Notes: generated from the sequence alone by a model not told the origin. A DNA stretch of 64,000 nucleotides from Bacteroidota bacterium (GCA_005772895.1 SXIH01000028.1:1-64000), one strand, 5' to 3'. Shown: positions 1 to 8,694, counted from the stretch's first letter. Translations and numbers: made by a program.

Positions 1-390
1 GAAGATTTTTTAGAAACTTATAATTTTTTAAACGAATTACCAATTTCCTACCTGCACGTTTTTACATATTCAGAAAGAGATAATACGGATGCGATTCACT
101 TGAAAGGAATTATCCCCATTGCTACACGAAAAAAACGCAATAAAATGTTGCGCATTTTATCTGCAAAAAAACTTCGTCACTTTTACGAACAACATTTAGG
201 AGAAACCAGAACTGTACTTTTTGAAGCTGATAATAAAGAAGGGTTTATGCATGGTTTTACTGATAATTATATAAAAGTAAAAACGCCTTACAATCCAGAA
301 CTGGTAAACCAACTTAAACAAGTAGATTTAAAAGAGTTGGACGCTGACGGTTGCGTAATGGCAGATGCTGCAGTTTACAGCTTAGTTTAA
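1..390 (+). CDS. mtaB: tRNA methylthiotransferase MtaB, C-terminal part (5' end outside window)
   Basis: The frame is open from base 1, so the gene begins before the window; the TTG at 100 in the ORF track is internal. The 129 visible residues carry the end of the radical SAM domain (ELPISYLHVFTYSERDNT) followed by a basic linker and a C-terminal TRAM-type RNA-binding segment ending GFTDNYIKVKTPYN. This arrangement is characteristic of MtaB, which adds the 2-methylthio group to t6A37 of tRNAs reading ANN codons, using two 4Fe-4S clusters. The cluster-binding cysteines lie upstream and cannot be checked. RimO and MiaB are the alternatives, but the HVFTYSER segment fits MtaB best. Confidence 0.85.
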   Translation, partial: EDFLETYNFLNELPISYLHVFTYSERDNTDAIHLKGIIPIATRKKRNKMLRILSAKKLRHFYEQHLGETRTVLFEADNKEGFMHGFTDNYIKVKTPYNPELVNQLKQVDLKELDADGCVMADAAVYSLV

Positions 391-416
391 GCTTTTCGTA
401 AATTCCTCTTTTTTCT

Positions 417-424
417 TAAATTTG
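417..424 (+). promoter_or_regulatory. Bacteroidota -7 promoter element TAAATTTG
   Basis: TAAATTTG matches the TAnnTTTG -7 consensus of the Bacteroidota primary sigma factor and lies 20 bases before the TTG start of the next gene. No clear TTG-type -33 element is visible at the expected distance, so the call rests on the -7 match and its position after the mtaB stop. Confidence 0.5.
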
Positions 425-444
425 TTCTCATCAATTACTCCAAA

Positions 445-846
445 TTGAACGAAACATTAACGATAATCCGAAAAAAAGAACTTGCTAATGCCGAAGTAAT
501 GCTTCGTAGCGATGGAATAATACATTTCTATGTAAAAGCAAATGTTACTCTTACAGGAAATGATGCAAAAGAAATGGTAAAAGCAACGGGAGAAATTGGA
601 AACAATAAAAAATTTCCTATCCTGATTTCGTCTGGCAAATATGGAATGGCAGATGTTGATGCAAGAGAATATGCTGCCAGTCCGGATGGAAATAAATACA
701 CCATAGCCGGAGCATTAGTTGTAAAAAGTTTAGCTCAAAAATTATTAGGCAATGCATACATAAAAGTAAACAAGCCTACTACTCCAACCGCTCTATTTAA
801 TGATGAAGAAAAAGCGATTGAATGGTTAAAAACATTTATCAAATAG
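445..846 (+). CDS. Small STAS-like (DUF7793-like) protein, first of a tandem pair
   Basis: A 133-residue soluble protein without signal peptide or membrane segment. It starts at TTG; this start is supported because its N-terminus aligns with the ATG-started neighbour (MLRSDGI against SLRSDGI at nearly the same distance from the start). Shared landmarks are an LRSDGI strand, an NDAKEMV helix, a KFPILI strand, an ARKYA/AREYA motif, and a C-terminal NKPTTPTALFNDEEKAIEWLK. These fit a small Bacteroidota family with a SpoIIAA/STAS-like fold, listed to my knowledge as DUF7793 or 'STAS/SEC14 domain'. No function is established. It lies 7 nt from its paralogue in an apparent two-gene operon. A third copy is at 58619-59035. 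Confidence 0.7.
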   Translation: MNETLTIIRKKELANAEVMLRSDGIIHFYVKANVTLTGNDAKEMVKATGEIGNNKKFPILISSGKYGMADVDAREYAASPDGNKYTIAGALVVKSLAQKLLGNAYIKVNKPTTPTALFNDEEKAIEWLKTFIK

Positions 847-853
847 AAATCCT

Positions 854-1249
854 ATGAGCGAAGTAACTATTCTTAAAACTGTGTCAAATTTTGGATCAAT
901 CGTTTCTTTGAGAAGTGACGGAATTATGCAAATTGATATGAAAGCGAATAATACTTTACAATTGGTTGATGCAAAACAAATGGTTAATGCTTTCGCAGAA
1001 GTTGGAGGAGGGAAAAAATATCCACTATTATTTATAGCCGGTGATTTTGCTTTGGCCAGTCCGGACGCCAGAAAATATGCCTCAGGAATTGAAGCAAATC
1101 AGTATACTCTAGCGAGTGTTTTCGTAGTAAAAAACAGCATACAGAAAATGATGGGAAATGCATATATCACATTTAACAAACCTATAACCCCAACAAAGAT
1201 TATGACTAGTCAGGAAGCTGCAATTACCTGGCTAAAAACATTTCTGTAG
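854..1249 (+). CDS. Small STAS-like (DUF7793-like) protein, second of a tandem pair
   Basis: 131 residues starting at ATG, 7 nt after its paralogue. Landmarks in order are SLRSDGIMQIDMKAN near residue 18, a VDAKQMV helix, the GGKKYPLLFIAG strand, SPDARKYASG, and the C-terminal FNKPITPTKIMTSQEAAITWLK. The pair diverges most in the first 15 residues and in the central strands, suggesting an old tandem duplication rather than a recent copy. It is soluble and has no catalytic motif that I recognise. A regulatory or scaffold role of the STAS type is only an inference from fold resemblance. Confidence 0.7.
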   Translation: MSEVTILKTVSNFGSIVSLRSDGIMQIDMKANNTLQLVDAKQMVNAFAEVGGGKKYPLLFIAGDFALASPDARKYASGIEANQYTLASVFVVKNSIQKMMGNAYITFNKPITPTKIMTSQEAAITWLKTFL

Positions 1250-1401
1250 AAATATTATAAACAATTTTTCACAAAAATCAAGTCCTTGTTAAAACTTTTA
1301 AAAACTTTAATTTTTTTAACACAAAACCTCTGTTCGTCCTAATTTTAAAGGAATTGTTATCAACAGCCTATTAACTCAACAAATAGGCCAAGCCATTAAA
1401 G

Positions 1402-1409
1402 TATATTTG
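1402..1409 (+). promoter_or_regulatory. -7 promoter element TATATTTG before the condensin operon
   Basis: TATATTTG matches the Bacteroidota TAnnTTTG consensus and sits 28 nt before the ATG of the SMC-like gene, giving a leader of roughly 20 nt. The remaining intergenic bases 1250-1401 are A+T-rich and show no hairpin with a T-tract and no small gene that I can support. Confidence 0.5.
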
Positions 1410-1437
1410 AGCATAAATCTTATAATCCTATAAAAAG

Positions 1438-4131
1438 ATGCTTACTCGAATCTCCTTAATTAACTCAAAAGGTTACGGCAAGGCCGAAATGAAACTCGAC
1501 AATTGCGATTCTATCCAATTGGTTGGGCCTAATAACATTGGTAAATCAACGCTGATTTATGCGCTGAATTTCCTGTTTGTGGTTGACGGACAAAAAATGT
1601 CGTTCAGTGGTCAGCGTAAAGGTGATAAAGAAACAATTCATCACTACTTCCCCACTCATAACAAGAGTTTCTTGATTTTTGAAATCAACAAAATGGGCTA
1701 CTACTGTATTTTGGTAAAACGAAATACTGATGGTGAACTGGAATATTACAAAATCGAAAGCGATTACAATGAAGACTACTTCTTTGAAATGGAAGGAACT
1801 CACCAACGTTTATTAAGCTTTGATGAAGTAATCGAAAACCTTAACAAACGTGGTATTATGCACAGTAAGTTTGCTACAAAAACAGATGTGTTTAATGCAG
1901 TTTACCACCGCGGTACAAAAAACAATGCGGTTGTTTGGTTAGAAGATACAGTAAAGGCGGACGGATTGAGCAACAACTTTTCAAAAGTTTATCGTTATTT
2001 GATCAACTCAAAATTGATCACCAACAAGACGTTGAAAGAATCGTTGATTATTGCTGATAACCGCGAAAATGAAGGTTTAAACTTTTCTCAGAAAAACAAA
2101 AAAGACATTACCGATTTACTCCGCATCAACGAAGAAATTAAGAGCATCAAAGCTGTTCGTACGGATTTCCTTGATTTCCGTGAATTGGTAAAAGTTCACA
2201 ATTCTAAAACAACTATTGTGAGTGAATTGCTTTATGCGTTCAACACTGCATACACTGCTGCTATTCCTGAATTAGAAATTTCTTCAGTTGAGCGTGGTCG
2301 ACATATTGCTGCTATTCACAACGAAATCAACGAAATTTTAAAACCAAAAGAATTGAATTTCGCTTCTTACATCGGAGAAAAAAATGCAGAGATAAAAAAC
2401 AAAACTACTTACTTGAATGAAAAGCAAGTAGAATTGCATGAAATTAATAAATACGAAACAATTGAGTTCTTAAAAGAATCCATGAAAAATTTGGATCAAG
2501 AACGTAAAGAAATCGAAAACAGAATTACTACTATAGAAAGCCAAAAACTTTCCAGTAAACATTTGGAATTCCGTTTAGAAAAAGTGAATGATAAAATTGC
2601 ATCTGTTGAAAATCAAATCAACAACTACAACAACTTATTGATTCACAAAATTTCGAATGACGAAAAAACTAAACAGCTTTTAAATGCTATCCTTTCGGAG
2701 CAAGTATTGAGTTTACCAAGCAAACAAATCAAAAAGCAAATCAAAAAAGTATCTGATAAATTGATGCACATTTTTGATGGTGAAATTGACATTTCCAAGG
2801 GAATAGAATTAACTGAATTCAGATCTGTTAAAGAATTAAAAGATGAATTAAAAGTTTTACTTGCTGAGAAAAAAGTAACGGAAGAACTTTTGAAAACAGT
2901 TGTCGACAAAGAAAAAACAGATTTCAAATTAAAAAGTATTCTTGGAGAACTTGAACTTATTAAAGAAAAAATCAAAGGCATTGAAACAAAACCTCAATTA
3001 GAAAAGGCTGTTAAAGGCATAATTGAAGAAATTAAAACTTTCAATGAAGAGAAAAAAGAGTTGGAATTGCAATTAAATGATTTGGTGAAAGAAATTTCTA
3101 CAAAACAGATCATGTTGGATAAATTGAACGAAGAAAAACGCAATTTAGAACTTCGTGTAAAAGAATTGAAAGACCGAAAAATGGAAATGGAATCCATTGA
3201 AGTGGAACCTCGTGAATATGAGACCAACGACAATTTGGATTACATCTATTCAAAAATTCAAATTCATCAAAAAGACCGTCACGACATAAAAGCACAGAAA
3301 GATGTTGCATTCGAAGGATTAAAATATCGTTTGAGAAGCAGCATCGCTGACGAATTAGAATTTATCAACTTTGTTGAAGAAGAAATTGCTTGTTTGAGTG
3401 ATAAAGAAAGAAGTATTGATGGCTTGTTATCAAGTATCTCTACTCAATTTGCAAACCCTGCATTTACTTTATTGAAGCGTTACGAAGAGTTCAAACAATT
3501 TGTATACGAAAAATTCAACTCCAAATTAGCTACAACCCGTATATCAAACATCGAATCATTAAAAATTGATTTGATTGATAACGAGCGTATCATGGGTGAG
3601 TTAAAAGCAATCAGTTCTATTCAAGAGTTTAACGGGCAAATGAGTTTTGATTTTGACCAATCGGAAAACTTGAAAATTCTGAACACTTATTTAGATACAG
3701 GTAAAAAAGTTCATTTTGACGAATTGTTCAACATTGAATTATTGCTAGAAATCAAAGGAACAGAAAAACGTGTGGATTTAGCTAATCAAGTTGAGTCGGA
3801 TGGAACAGACAGAATGATCCGTTTGGTTATCATAATGGCAATCATTAACAGATTAGCAGTAACTGATGAACAAAACAAGATCACCTTATTTATTGACGAG
3901 GTTGCAACAATCGACAAACAAAATCGTCCGGAACTTGTTAAATTCTGTAACGCACATAACTTTATTCCAATTTTTGCTGCACCAGATGCAGTAGAAGGAT
4001 TCAACAAATACTATTTCATTTATCCTTCAAAAGGAAAAATCAATATCAACGAAAAACAAAATGCGGTGATTGTTGAAAGAAATGGTGTTGTAGAAAAAAT
4101 GGGCAAAAAGAATTTAAAAAATTTGAACTAA
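1438..4131 (+). CDS. mksB: SMC-like condensin ATPase, MksB/JetC-type
   Basis: 897 residues with the layout of an SMC-family ATPase. An N-terminal head holds a Walker A at residues 30-38 (GPNNIGKST). A long Lys/Glu-rich coiled-coil region runs from about 270 to 690, interrupted near 400-460 by a less helical stretch that could be the hinge. The C-terminal head has an ABC-signature-like ESDGTDRM at 786-793 and a Walker B TLFIDE at 816-821 with the catalytic Glu. Size and degenerate signature fit the MukB/MksB/JetC branch rather than canonical SMC, which is about 1150-1200 residues. Two downstream genes supply MukF-like and MukE-like partners. Possible roles are chromosome organisation or Wadjet-like exclusion of foreign DNA; no JetD nuclease is adjacent. 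Confidence 0.75.
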   Translation: MLTRISLINSKGYGKAEMKLDNCDSIQLVGPNNIGKSTLIYALNFLFVVDGQKMSFSGQRKGDKETIHHYFPTHNKSFLIFEINKMGYYCILVKRNTDGELEYYKIESDYNEDYFFEMEGTHQRLLSFDEVIENLNKRGIMHSKFATKTDVFNAVYHRGTKNNAVVWLEDTVKADGLSNNFSKVYRYLINSKLITNKTLKESLIIADNRENEGLNFSQKNKKDITDLLRINEEIKSIKAVRTDFLDFRELVKVHNSKTTIVSELLYAFNTAYTAAIPELEISSVERGRHIAAIHNEINEILKPKELNFASYIGEKNAEIKNKTTYLNEKQVELHEINKYETIEFLKESMKNLDQERKEIENRITTIESQKLSSKHLEFRLEKVNDKIASVENQINNYNNLLIHKISNDEKTKQLLNAILSEQVLSLPSKQIKKQIKKVSDKLMHIFDGEIDISKGIELTEFRSVKELKDELKVLLAEKKVTEELLKTVVDKEKTDFKLKSILGELELIKEKIKGIETKPQLEKAVKGIIEEIKTFNEEKKELELQLNDLVKEISTKQIMLDKLNEEKRNLELRVKELKDRKMEMESIEVEPREYETNDNLDYIYSKIQIHQKDRHDIKAQKDVAFEGLKYRLRSSIADELEFINFVEEEIACLSDKERSIDGLLSSISTQFANPAFTLLKRYEEFKQFVYEKFNSKLATTRISNIESLKIDLIDNERIMGELKAISSIQEFNGQMSFDFDQSENLKILNTYLDTGKKVHFDELFNIELLLEIKGTEKRVDLANQVESDGTDRMIRLVIIMAIINRLAVTDEQNKITLFIDEVATIDKQNRPELVKFCNAHNFIPIFAAPDAVEGFNKYYFIYPSKGKININEKQNAVIVERNGVVEKMGKKNLKNLN

Positions 4132-4151
4132 GCAATTAATAGTATAATAAA

Positions 4152-5369
4152 ATGAAGGCAGAACCAAAAACCATACTCCGCTTTTTATTGGAACATTACG
4201 ATGTGATTGCTGAATTGTTTGAAACTCAATCAAAAGAAGGCGTCATAGCGTACGAAGTGTTGAATCAAATTGTAGCGAAACACGAAAGTGATGTTCGTCC
4301 GCAATTAATTGAATACAAGATATTGAGTCCGGTAAACGACAACTACGAAATTCGTACTGTATACTACAACTTGATTGAATTTGTATTAAGCGAATTCAAA
4401 CCAATGTTGCCTGAAACAATTGAAAAATACCATACTTCAATTGCGGAATTATTCCGTAAAATAAGAGAAAACATTAATGGCGATAAAGTAACATTGAGTC
4501 AACGCTTAAACGACTTAGCTATTGAGGTTCGTTCGTTCTACGAAATGGTGGAACGCAACACTCAGAGTTTATTACAGGAAACACGTGAATTAAAAGCAAA
4601 CGTTAAAAAAATTAATTATCGTGAAAAGATTGTCCGTGCTTCCCGTTGGATTGACGAATATATTATTCCATTGAACAAAATTTTGGATATCAACCATTCA
4701 ACTTCAGTTGCAACTAAATTGTATGAAATATCGGAATACTCAAACAAGTATCGTTTAAATTTTGATGATGAGAATGCTCGCGTTCAGTTTGAAAAGCTTT
4801 ATTTTCAATTGATTCAGGTTAATGATAATTTATTACGTCAATCTAAAATTCTCACAAATGAATTATTGCCTTTGATTGAACGTATCAGAACTGAGTCGAT
4901 TATTTTAACAGGATGGATTACTTATTTAAAAAATCCATACAAGCGTAAATCTCCAAAATTGCTTAAACGCAAAGACATTTCAGTTTATTCAAAAGATACC
5001 TTTTACAATGCTTCTGAAATTTTTGAACAATTCAAAAACGAAACAGATGTTTATTTTGAAGATGAAGAAAACGAATCGGAAAAGTGGATTTTCGACAAGG
5101 ATCATTATACTAAAAAGTTAAAAGACAATTTACCGGTCGAAAATTTCTTTAGCTGGTGTAATAAAACATTGAAAGAAGATTATAAAAAAGTAGAGATTGA
5201 AAAATTCTTCGCACTTACCACATTGGCTTTTGATGAAGACATTGAACGCGCATATGGCGTAAAACCAGAATTTGATAAAATAAAAATTAACGACTTAACA
5301 TTAACTGTTCCTAAAGTAACTATTAACCCACAATCACTAATAATCGACACACAAGATGGAATTTCCTAA
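4152..5369 (+). CDS. Candidate kleisin subunit of the Mks-like condensin (MukF/JetA position)
   Basis: 405 residues, 20 nt after the ATPase and overlapping the MksE-like gene by 14 nt. The N-terminal 90 residues look like a winged helix (EVLNQIVAKHESDVRPQLIEYKILSPV). Residues 90-270 are a long helical region with heptad-like spacing (ETRELKANVKKINYREKIVRASRWIDEY), and an acidic segment (YFEDEENESEKW) precedes the C-terminal part. This order of winged helix, helical bundle and acidic linker resembles MukF/MksF/JetA kleisins, which bridge the two ATPase heads. The assignment leans on gene position as much as on sequence, because kleisins diverge quickly. No symbol is given for that reason. Confidence 0.6.
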   Translation: MKAEPKTILRFLLEHYDVIAELFETQSKEGVIAYEVLNQIVAKHESDVRPQLIEYKILSPVNDNYEIRTVYYNLIEFVLSEFKPMLPETIEKYHTSIAELFRKIRENINGDKVTLSQRLNDLAIEVRSFYEMVERNTQSLLQETRELKANVKKINYREKIVRASRWIDEYIIPLNKILDINHSTSVATKLYEISEYSNKYRLNFDDENARVQFEKLYFQLIQVNDNLLRQSKILTNELLPLIERIRTESIILTGWITYLKNPYKRKSPKLLKRKDISVYSKDTFYNASEIFEQFKNETDVYFEDEENESEKWIFDKDHYTKKLKDNLPVENFFSWCNKTLKEDYKKVEIEKFFALTTLAFDEDIERAYGVKPEFDKIKINDLTLTVPKVTINPQSLIIDTQDGIS

Positions 5370-5883
5370 CCACCACCGCCAAATAGTAGAAGATCTTATG
5401 TCAGGCAAATTTATGTTGCCAAGCGAACGCACTTACCAAACGGTAAAAGATAACGAGCAATCGTATACCTACTTTTTCAAAGCTTCATTTAATTATGATT
5501 TGCGTTTGACACAGGATTACGCTTATCTGGTTTCAGAAGAATCAGCTGAAATGTTATCCCGTGATATTTGTATTTTCATTTCTTTATTAAGTTATGAATT
5601 GGACAGAGATGGTAAAAATTTCCTTGAAAGAATTCAGTTTTCAGAATTTGAAATGGAAGAGATAGAAAACTATTTCACCAACTCATCTTATATTGATTTG
5701 ATTTTATCAAACAAACAATTAAAAGATGCGGATTCTCGCAAAAACTTCATTAACACGTTGAACAGAAGAAACATCATCGAAAAAACCGGTGATAATCGTT
5801 TTGTATTTACATCAGCACACAAATTCTTCATGGATTTTGCAACTGACATTGTGAAATACGAAAACGCTGAAAAAGAAGAATAG
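5356..5883 (+). CDS. mksE: MksE-like condensin accessory subunit
   Basis: 175 residues. The N-terminal segment (LMSGKFMLPSERTYQTVKDNE...YTYFFKASF) followed by a YAYLVSEES strand resembles the opening of MukE/MksE/JetB proteins. The middle (SRDICIFISLLSYELDRDG) and C-terminal part (NFINTLNRRNIIEKTGDNRFVFT) look like the two winged-helix modules that bind the kleisin. The ATG overlaps the end of the upstream gene by 14 nt, so translation is probably coupled. The gene is last in the operon and is followed by a repeat and a terminator. The E subunit being last and the ATPase first inverts the common F-E-B order. Confidence 0.65.
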   Translation: MEFPNHHRQIVEDLMSGKFMLPSERTYQTVKDNEQSYTYFFKASFNYDLRLTQDYAYLVSEESAEMLSRDICIFISLLSYELDRDGKNFLERIQFSEFEMEEIENYFTNSSYIDLILSNKQLKDADSRKNFINTLNRRNIIEKTGDNRFVFTSAHKFFMDFATDIVKYENAEKEE

Positions 5884-5915
5884 GTTACGGATAACGAATA
5901 AAAACGAATTTACGA

Positions 5916-5936
5916 ACCTGCCTACGGTAGGCAGGT
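5916..5936. repeat. Dispersed 21-bp palindromic element, copy 1
   Basis: Perfect 10-bp arms ACCTGCCTAC and GTAGGCAGGT flank a single central G. Related copies lie at 9648-9668 and, inside a coding region, at 40201-40221. The preceding bases 5881-5915 read on the minus strand as ATTCGT-rich DNA similar to blocks found before the LOG, purA and PASTA genes. Confidence 0.85.
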
Positions 5937-5955
5937 CTGTGTTTGCTAAAATATT

Positions 5956-5978
5956 AGGGGCTTTTTGCCCCTTTTTTT
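5956..5978 (+). terminator. Rho-independent terminator of the condensin operon
   Basis: Stem AGGGGC, loop TTTTT, stem GCCCCT, then a run of six T. It ends 10 bases before the ATG of the next gene, so that gene probably has its own start signal or depends on read-through. Confidence 0.85.
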
Positions 5979-5988
5979 CTAAACAAAA

Positions 5989-6507
5989 ATGGCTAAAAAG
6001 AAAGAAACTGAAATAACTTATAAAAGCAAAATCTACAAATTAGAACATTTGGTTGGGATGCATTACTTTGAAGTTCCTCCAGATATTATTGATAAGTTAG
6101 GAGGTAAATTCAAAATGCGATTGTTGTGTACAATCAATGGCAAACTTACTTTTCAGGGTGGATTGGTAGCCTTGGGAAATGGAAGTGGTTATGTAAGTAT
6201 TAATATGGGCAGATTAAAAAAGTTGGGTTTGAAATTCAAAGATTCAGTAACCATTTCATTAAAAAAAGATGAAAGCGAATACGGAATGCCTTTATCAGAA
6301 GAACTAAAAGAACTTTTGGAACAAGACGAAGAAGGAATGAGGAGATTTAAGATGTTGACTCCCGGAAAACAGCGTTATATTATTCATTATGTTAACACTG
6401 TAAAAAGCTCCCAACTACGTATCGACAGAGCAATTTTGCTAATCACCAACCTTAAAAAAACAAAAGAAGGAAAAGAGTCTTTTAGAGCAATGCTAGGATT
6501 AGAATAG
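5989..6507 (+). CDS. YdeI/OmpD-associated family protein with DUF1905 domain
   Basis: 172 residues, soluble. The N-terminal 90 residues form a DUF1905-like beta domain (HYFEVPPDIIDKLGG through GSGYVSINMGRLKKLGLKFKD). The C-terminal part (LLEQDEEGMRRFKMLTPGKQRYIIHYVNTVKSSQLRIDRA) matches the YdeI/OmdA-type helical module. Proteins of this group have been linked to bacteriocin or peptide tolerance in enterobacteria, but the biochemical role is not settled. The gene starts 10 nt after the terminator of the condensin operon and is unlikely to belong to that system. Confidence 0.75.
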   Translation: MAKKKETEITYKSKIYKLEHLVGMHYFEVPPDIIDKLGGKFKMRLLCTINGKLTFQGGLVALGNGSGYVSINMGRLKKLGLKFKDSVTISLKKDESEYGMPLSEELKELLEQDEEGMRRFKMLTPGKQRYIIHYVNTVKSSQLRIDRAILLITNLKKTKEGKESFRAMLGLE

Positions 6508-6576
6508 ATTATTTATCTTTTTACACTAATCCCGCAATAATTCTTAATTTTACATTCATAATTTATAATTCCTTTT

Positions 6577-7746
6577 ATGTATCCTTCACTCTATTACGCT
6601 TTTAAAGATTTATTCGGAGATGCCCCATCTTTTTTAAAAATGGTTCAGATGTTCGGATTCTTTGTTGCCATTGCTTTTCTAACATCTGCTTATTTCTGGA
6701 CCAAGGAATTAAAACGTAAAGAAAAAGAAGGATTGTTAAGTCCAACCACTAACAAAGTTTTAAAAGGACAGAAAGCTACTTCTTCCGAATTATTTTTTTC
6801 CGGATTGCTTGGTTTTTTAATTGGATATAAATTACTCTACATCATTTTCAATTTTACAGCTTTCACAGAAGACACACAGGGCTTTTTATTATCAACTAAA
6901 GGAAATTTAATTGGCGGTATTATTCTGGGAGCAATTGGAGCGTATTTAAAATACCGGGAAAAAGAAAAAACGAAATTAGATAAACCTATTTGGGTAGAAG
7001 AACAAATGCATCCTTATCAGCATGTTGGAAACATGACTTTGATAGCGGCATTTGCAGGTTTATTGGGAGCAAAAATATTTCACAATTTAGAAAACTGGAG
7101 CACATTTGTTGCCGACCCGGTTGGAGCTCTGCTTTCATTTGACGGATTAACAATGTATGGCGGATTAATTCTTGCATCCACCTGTCTGATATTATATGGA
7201 AGAAAATATAAAATTCCTACACCACATTTAATTGACTCATCTGCTCCTTCAATTATGATTGGGTATGCTGTTGGAAGAATTGGTTGCCACATGTCGGGTG
7301 ACGGTGATTGGGGAATTCCGAGTTTAAACCCAAAACCATTTAGCTGGCTACCTGATTGGATGTGGAGTTTTGATTATCCTCACAACGTGGTAAATGATGG
7401 TGTTCCAATGTTGGACTGTGTAACTGATAAATATTGCAATCACTTGGTTCCATCCGTATACCCTACTCCATTTTATGAAACCGTGATGTGTTTTATTTTA
7501 TTTTTAATTCTCTGGAATATCCGCAAAAAAATAAAAACACCCGGAGTATTATTTTCTATTTACCTAATATTTAATGGTATTGAACGTTTCTTCATTGAAA
7601 AAATTCGTGTAAACACTTTGTATGATGTAGGCGGATTCAAATTTACACAAGCTGAATTAATTGCTACAATTTTATTTATTCTGGGAGTAGTTGGAATATT
7701 TTATTTCAAGAAATTAGAAAAGAAGAAACTTGGAGTTAGTAGCTAG
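6577..7746 (+). CDS. lgt: Prolipoprotein diacylglyceryl transferase
   Basis: 389 residues with about seven membrane segments. It transfers diacylglycerol from phosphatidylglycerol to the lipobox cysteine of prolipoproteins. The Lgt signature is recognisable at about residues 229-246 (GYAVGRIGCHMSGDGDWG), containing an essential Arg; a second conserved Arg occurs in GIERFFIEKIRVN near 335. The protein is longer than proteobacterial Lgt (about 290) because of an N-terminal extension and a loop around residues 255-290 (PHNVVNDGVPMLDCVTDKYCNH), as is usual in Bacteroidota. Lipoprotein candidates in the window include the Wza-like and MsrA proteins. Confidence 0.9.
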   Translation: MYPSLYYAFKDLFGDAPSFLKMVQMFGFFVAIAFLTSAYFWTKELKRKEKEGLLSPTTNKVLKGQKATSSELFFSGLLGFLIGYKLLYIIFNFTAFTEDTQGFLLSTKGNLIGGIILGAIGAYLKYREKEKTKLDKPIWVEEQMHPYQHVGNMTLIAAFAGLLGAKIFHNLENWSTFVADPVGALLSFDGLTMYGGLILASTCLILYGRKYKIPTPHLIDSSAPSIMIGYAVGRIGCHMSGDGDWGIPSLNPKPFSWLPDWMWSFDYPHNVVNDGVPMLDCVTDKYCNHLVPSVYPTPFYETVMCFILFLILWNIRKKIKTPGVLFSIYLIFNGIERFFIEKIRVNTLYDVGGFKFTQAELIATILFILGVVGIFYFKKLEKKKLGVSS

Positions 7747-7758
7747 GAGAAACACTCA

Positions 7759-8622
7759 CTACTCCGTGTCTTTCTCAAACGTACGCTCCGTAATATTTTT
7801 CCCGTTTTTATAATAATACACTCCGCCCCAAGCGTACTCTTCCTTCATGTATTCAAAGTCAACATCATTTATTTTTACAGTTATAATTGTAATCTTTAAA
7901 CGATCTTTCTGAATAATCTTTTCAACTTTATCTTTTACAGCAGGTTTATAATCAATAACAGGTTCCACCACTACAGGTTTTGGTTTGGGTGGTTCCGGAG
8001 TATATTCAGGTTGTTTTATTTCAACTGGAATTGGTTTGCTTGGAGGCAATTCCTGAACTACAGGTTTTGGTGGCTCGGGACGAGGATTTGGGGTTGGCTC
8101 TTTCGGTTTTGGCTTTGCATTCTCCTTATCTTTAATTTGAGATTCAGTTGCCGTTTTAGTGTAATCTTTATCAAAATCAAAATCTCCAACCAAGCCATTA
8201 TATTTTATTCTTCCAACAGGTTGTGAATAGGTAACAATTTTATCTTCGGGCTGCATTTCCAAACCAACATCCGCAGTAAATTTTGCAAAATCCTCCTTTT
8301 CTCTTCCGTTTGGAATAACAGTATTAATAATAACTTGCTTAGTAATATGACCCGGTTTTGTGAACGTAAAAACAAAATCGGAGCCCAATTCTAAGTCCAC
8401 AAAGTATTTTCCTCCGCTAGGGTCTATAGTCCTGTAAGGCTTCCCGTCACGTGTAATCGTAATCAATGAATTTTCTAAGCCTCCTTGCTGAACCGAAAAC
8501 TTCAGCTTTACAGAAAACATAGGTGCTTGAGCAAAAAGAATGGACGAAAAACATATCAGCACAATGCCAATAAAATAACCAGCTCTGTTCGAAGAACTAT
8601 TAATATTACTGATGTTTTTCAT
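7759..8622 (-). CDS. Secreted proline-rich protein of unknown function
   Basis: 287 residues from the ATG at 8622. The TTG at 8634 used by the ORF track lies inside a promoter-like TAATTTTG, so it is rejected as start. A signal peptide (RAGYFIGIVLICFSSILFAQA) is followed by a beta-rich domain of about 110 residues (SVQQGGLENSLITITRDGKPYRTIDPSGGKYFVDLELGSDFVFTFTKPGHITKQ) that resembles CarboxypepD-regulatory/PEGA-like folds. Next come a proline/lysine-rich linker (residues about 165-230) and a short C-terminal domain ending YYYKNGKNITERTF. The linker suggests spanning of the peptidoglycan or periplasm. It is convergent with lgt. No function is recognised. Confidence 0.65.
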   Translation of the reverse strand: MKNISNINSSSNRAGYFIGIVLICFSSILFAQAPMFSVKLKFSVQQGGLENSLITITRDGKPYRTIDPSGGKYFVDLELGSDFVFTFTKPGHITKQVIINTVIPNGREKEDFAKFTADVGLEMQPEDKIVTYSQPVGRIKYNGLVGDFDFDKDYTKTATESQIKDKENAKPKPKEPTPNPRPEPPKPVVQELPPSKPIPVEIKQPEYTPEPPKPKPVVVEPVIDYKPAVKDKVEKIIQKDRLKITIITVKINDVDFEYMKEEYAWGGVYYYKNGKNITERTFEKDTE

Positions 8623-8631
8623 AATCGGTAC

Positions 8632-8639
8632 CAAAATTA
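8632..8639 (-). promoter_or_regulatory. -7 element TAATTTTG for the secreted proline-rich protein gene
   Basis: On the minus strand TAATTTTG matches TAnnTTTG and lies 9 nt before the ATG at 8622. It overlaps the TTG start proposed by the ORF track, which supports the shorter reading. Confidence 0.5.
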
Positions 8640-8686
8640 ATCAAATTATTGCTTTTGAATATTCTTAAGTTTCAGTCTTTTAAACG

Positions 8687-8694
8687 TAACTTTG
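8687..8694 (+). promoter_or_regulatory. -7 element TAACTTTG for suhB
   Basis: TAACTTTG fits the TAnnTTTG consensus 18 nt before the suhB ATG. With the minus-strand element at 8632-8639 it makes a divergent promoter pair in an 90-bp intergenic region. Confidence 0.55.

Noticed and set aside
1438-6507. Complete Wadjet (JetABCD) defence system
   Set aside because: B, E and a probable F component are present, but no topoisomerase VI-like JetD is found; the fourth gene is YdeI-like and separated by a terminator.
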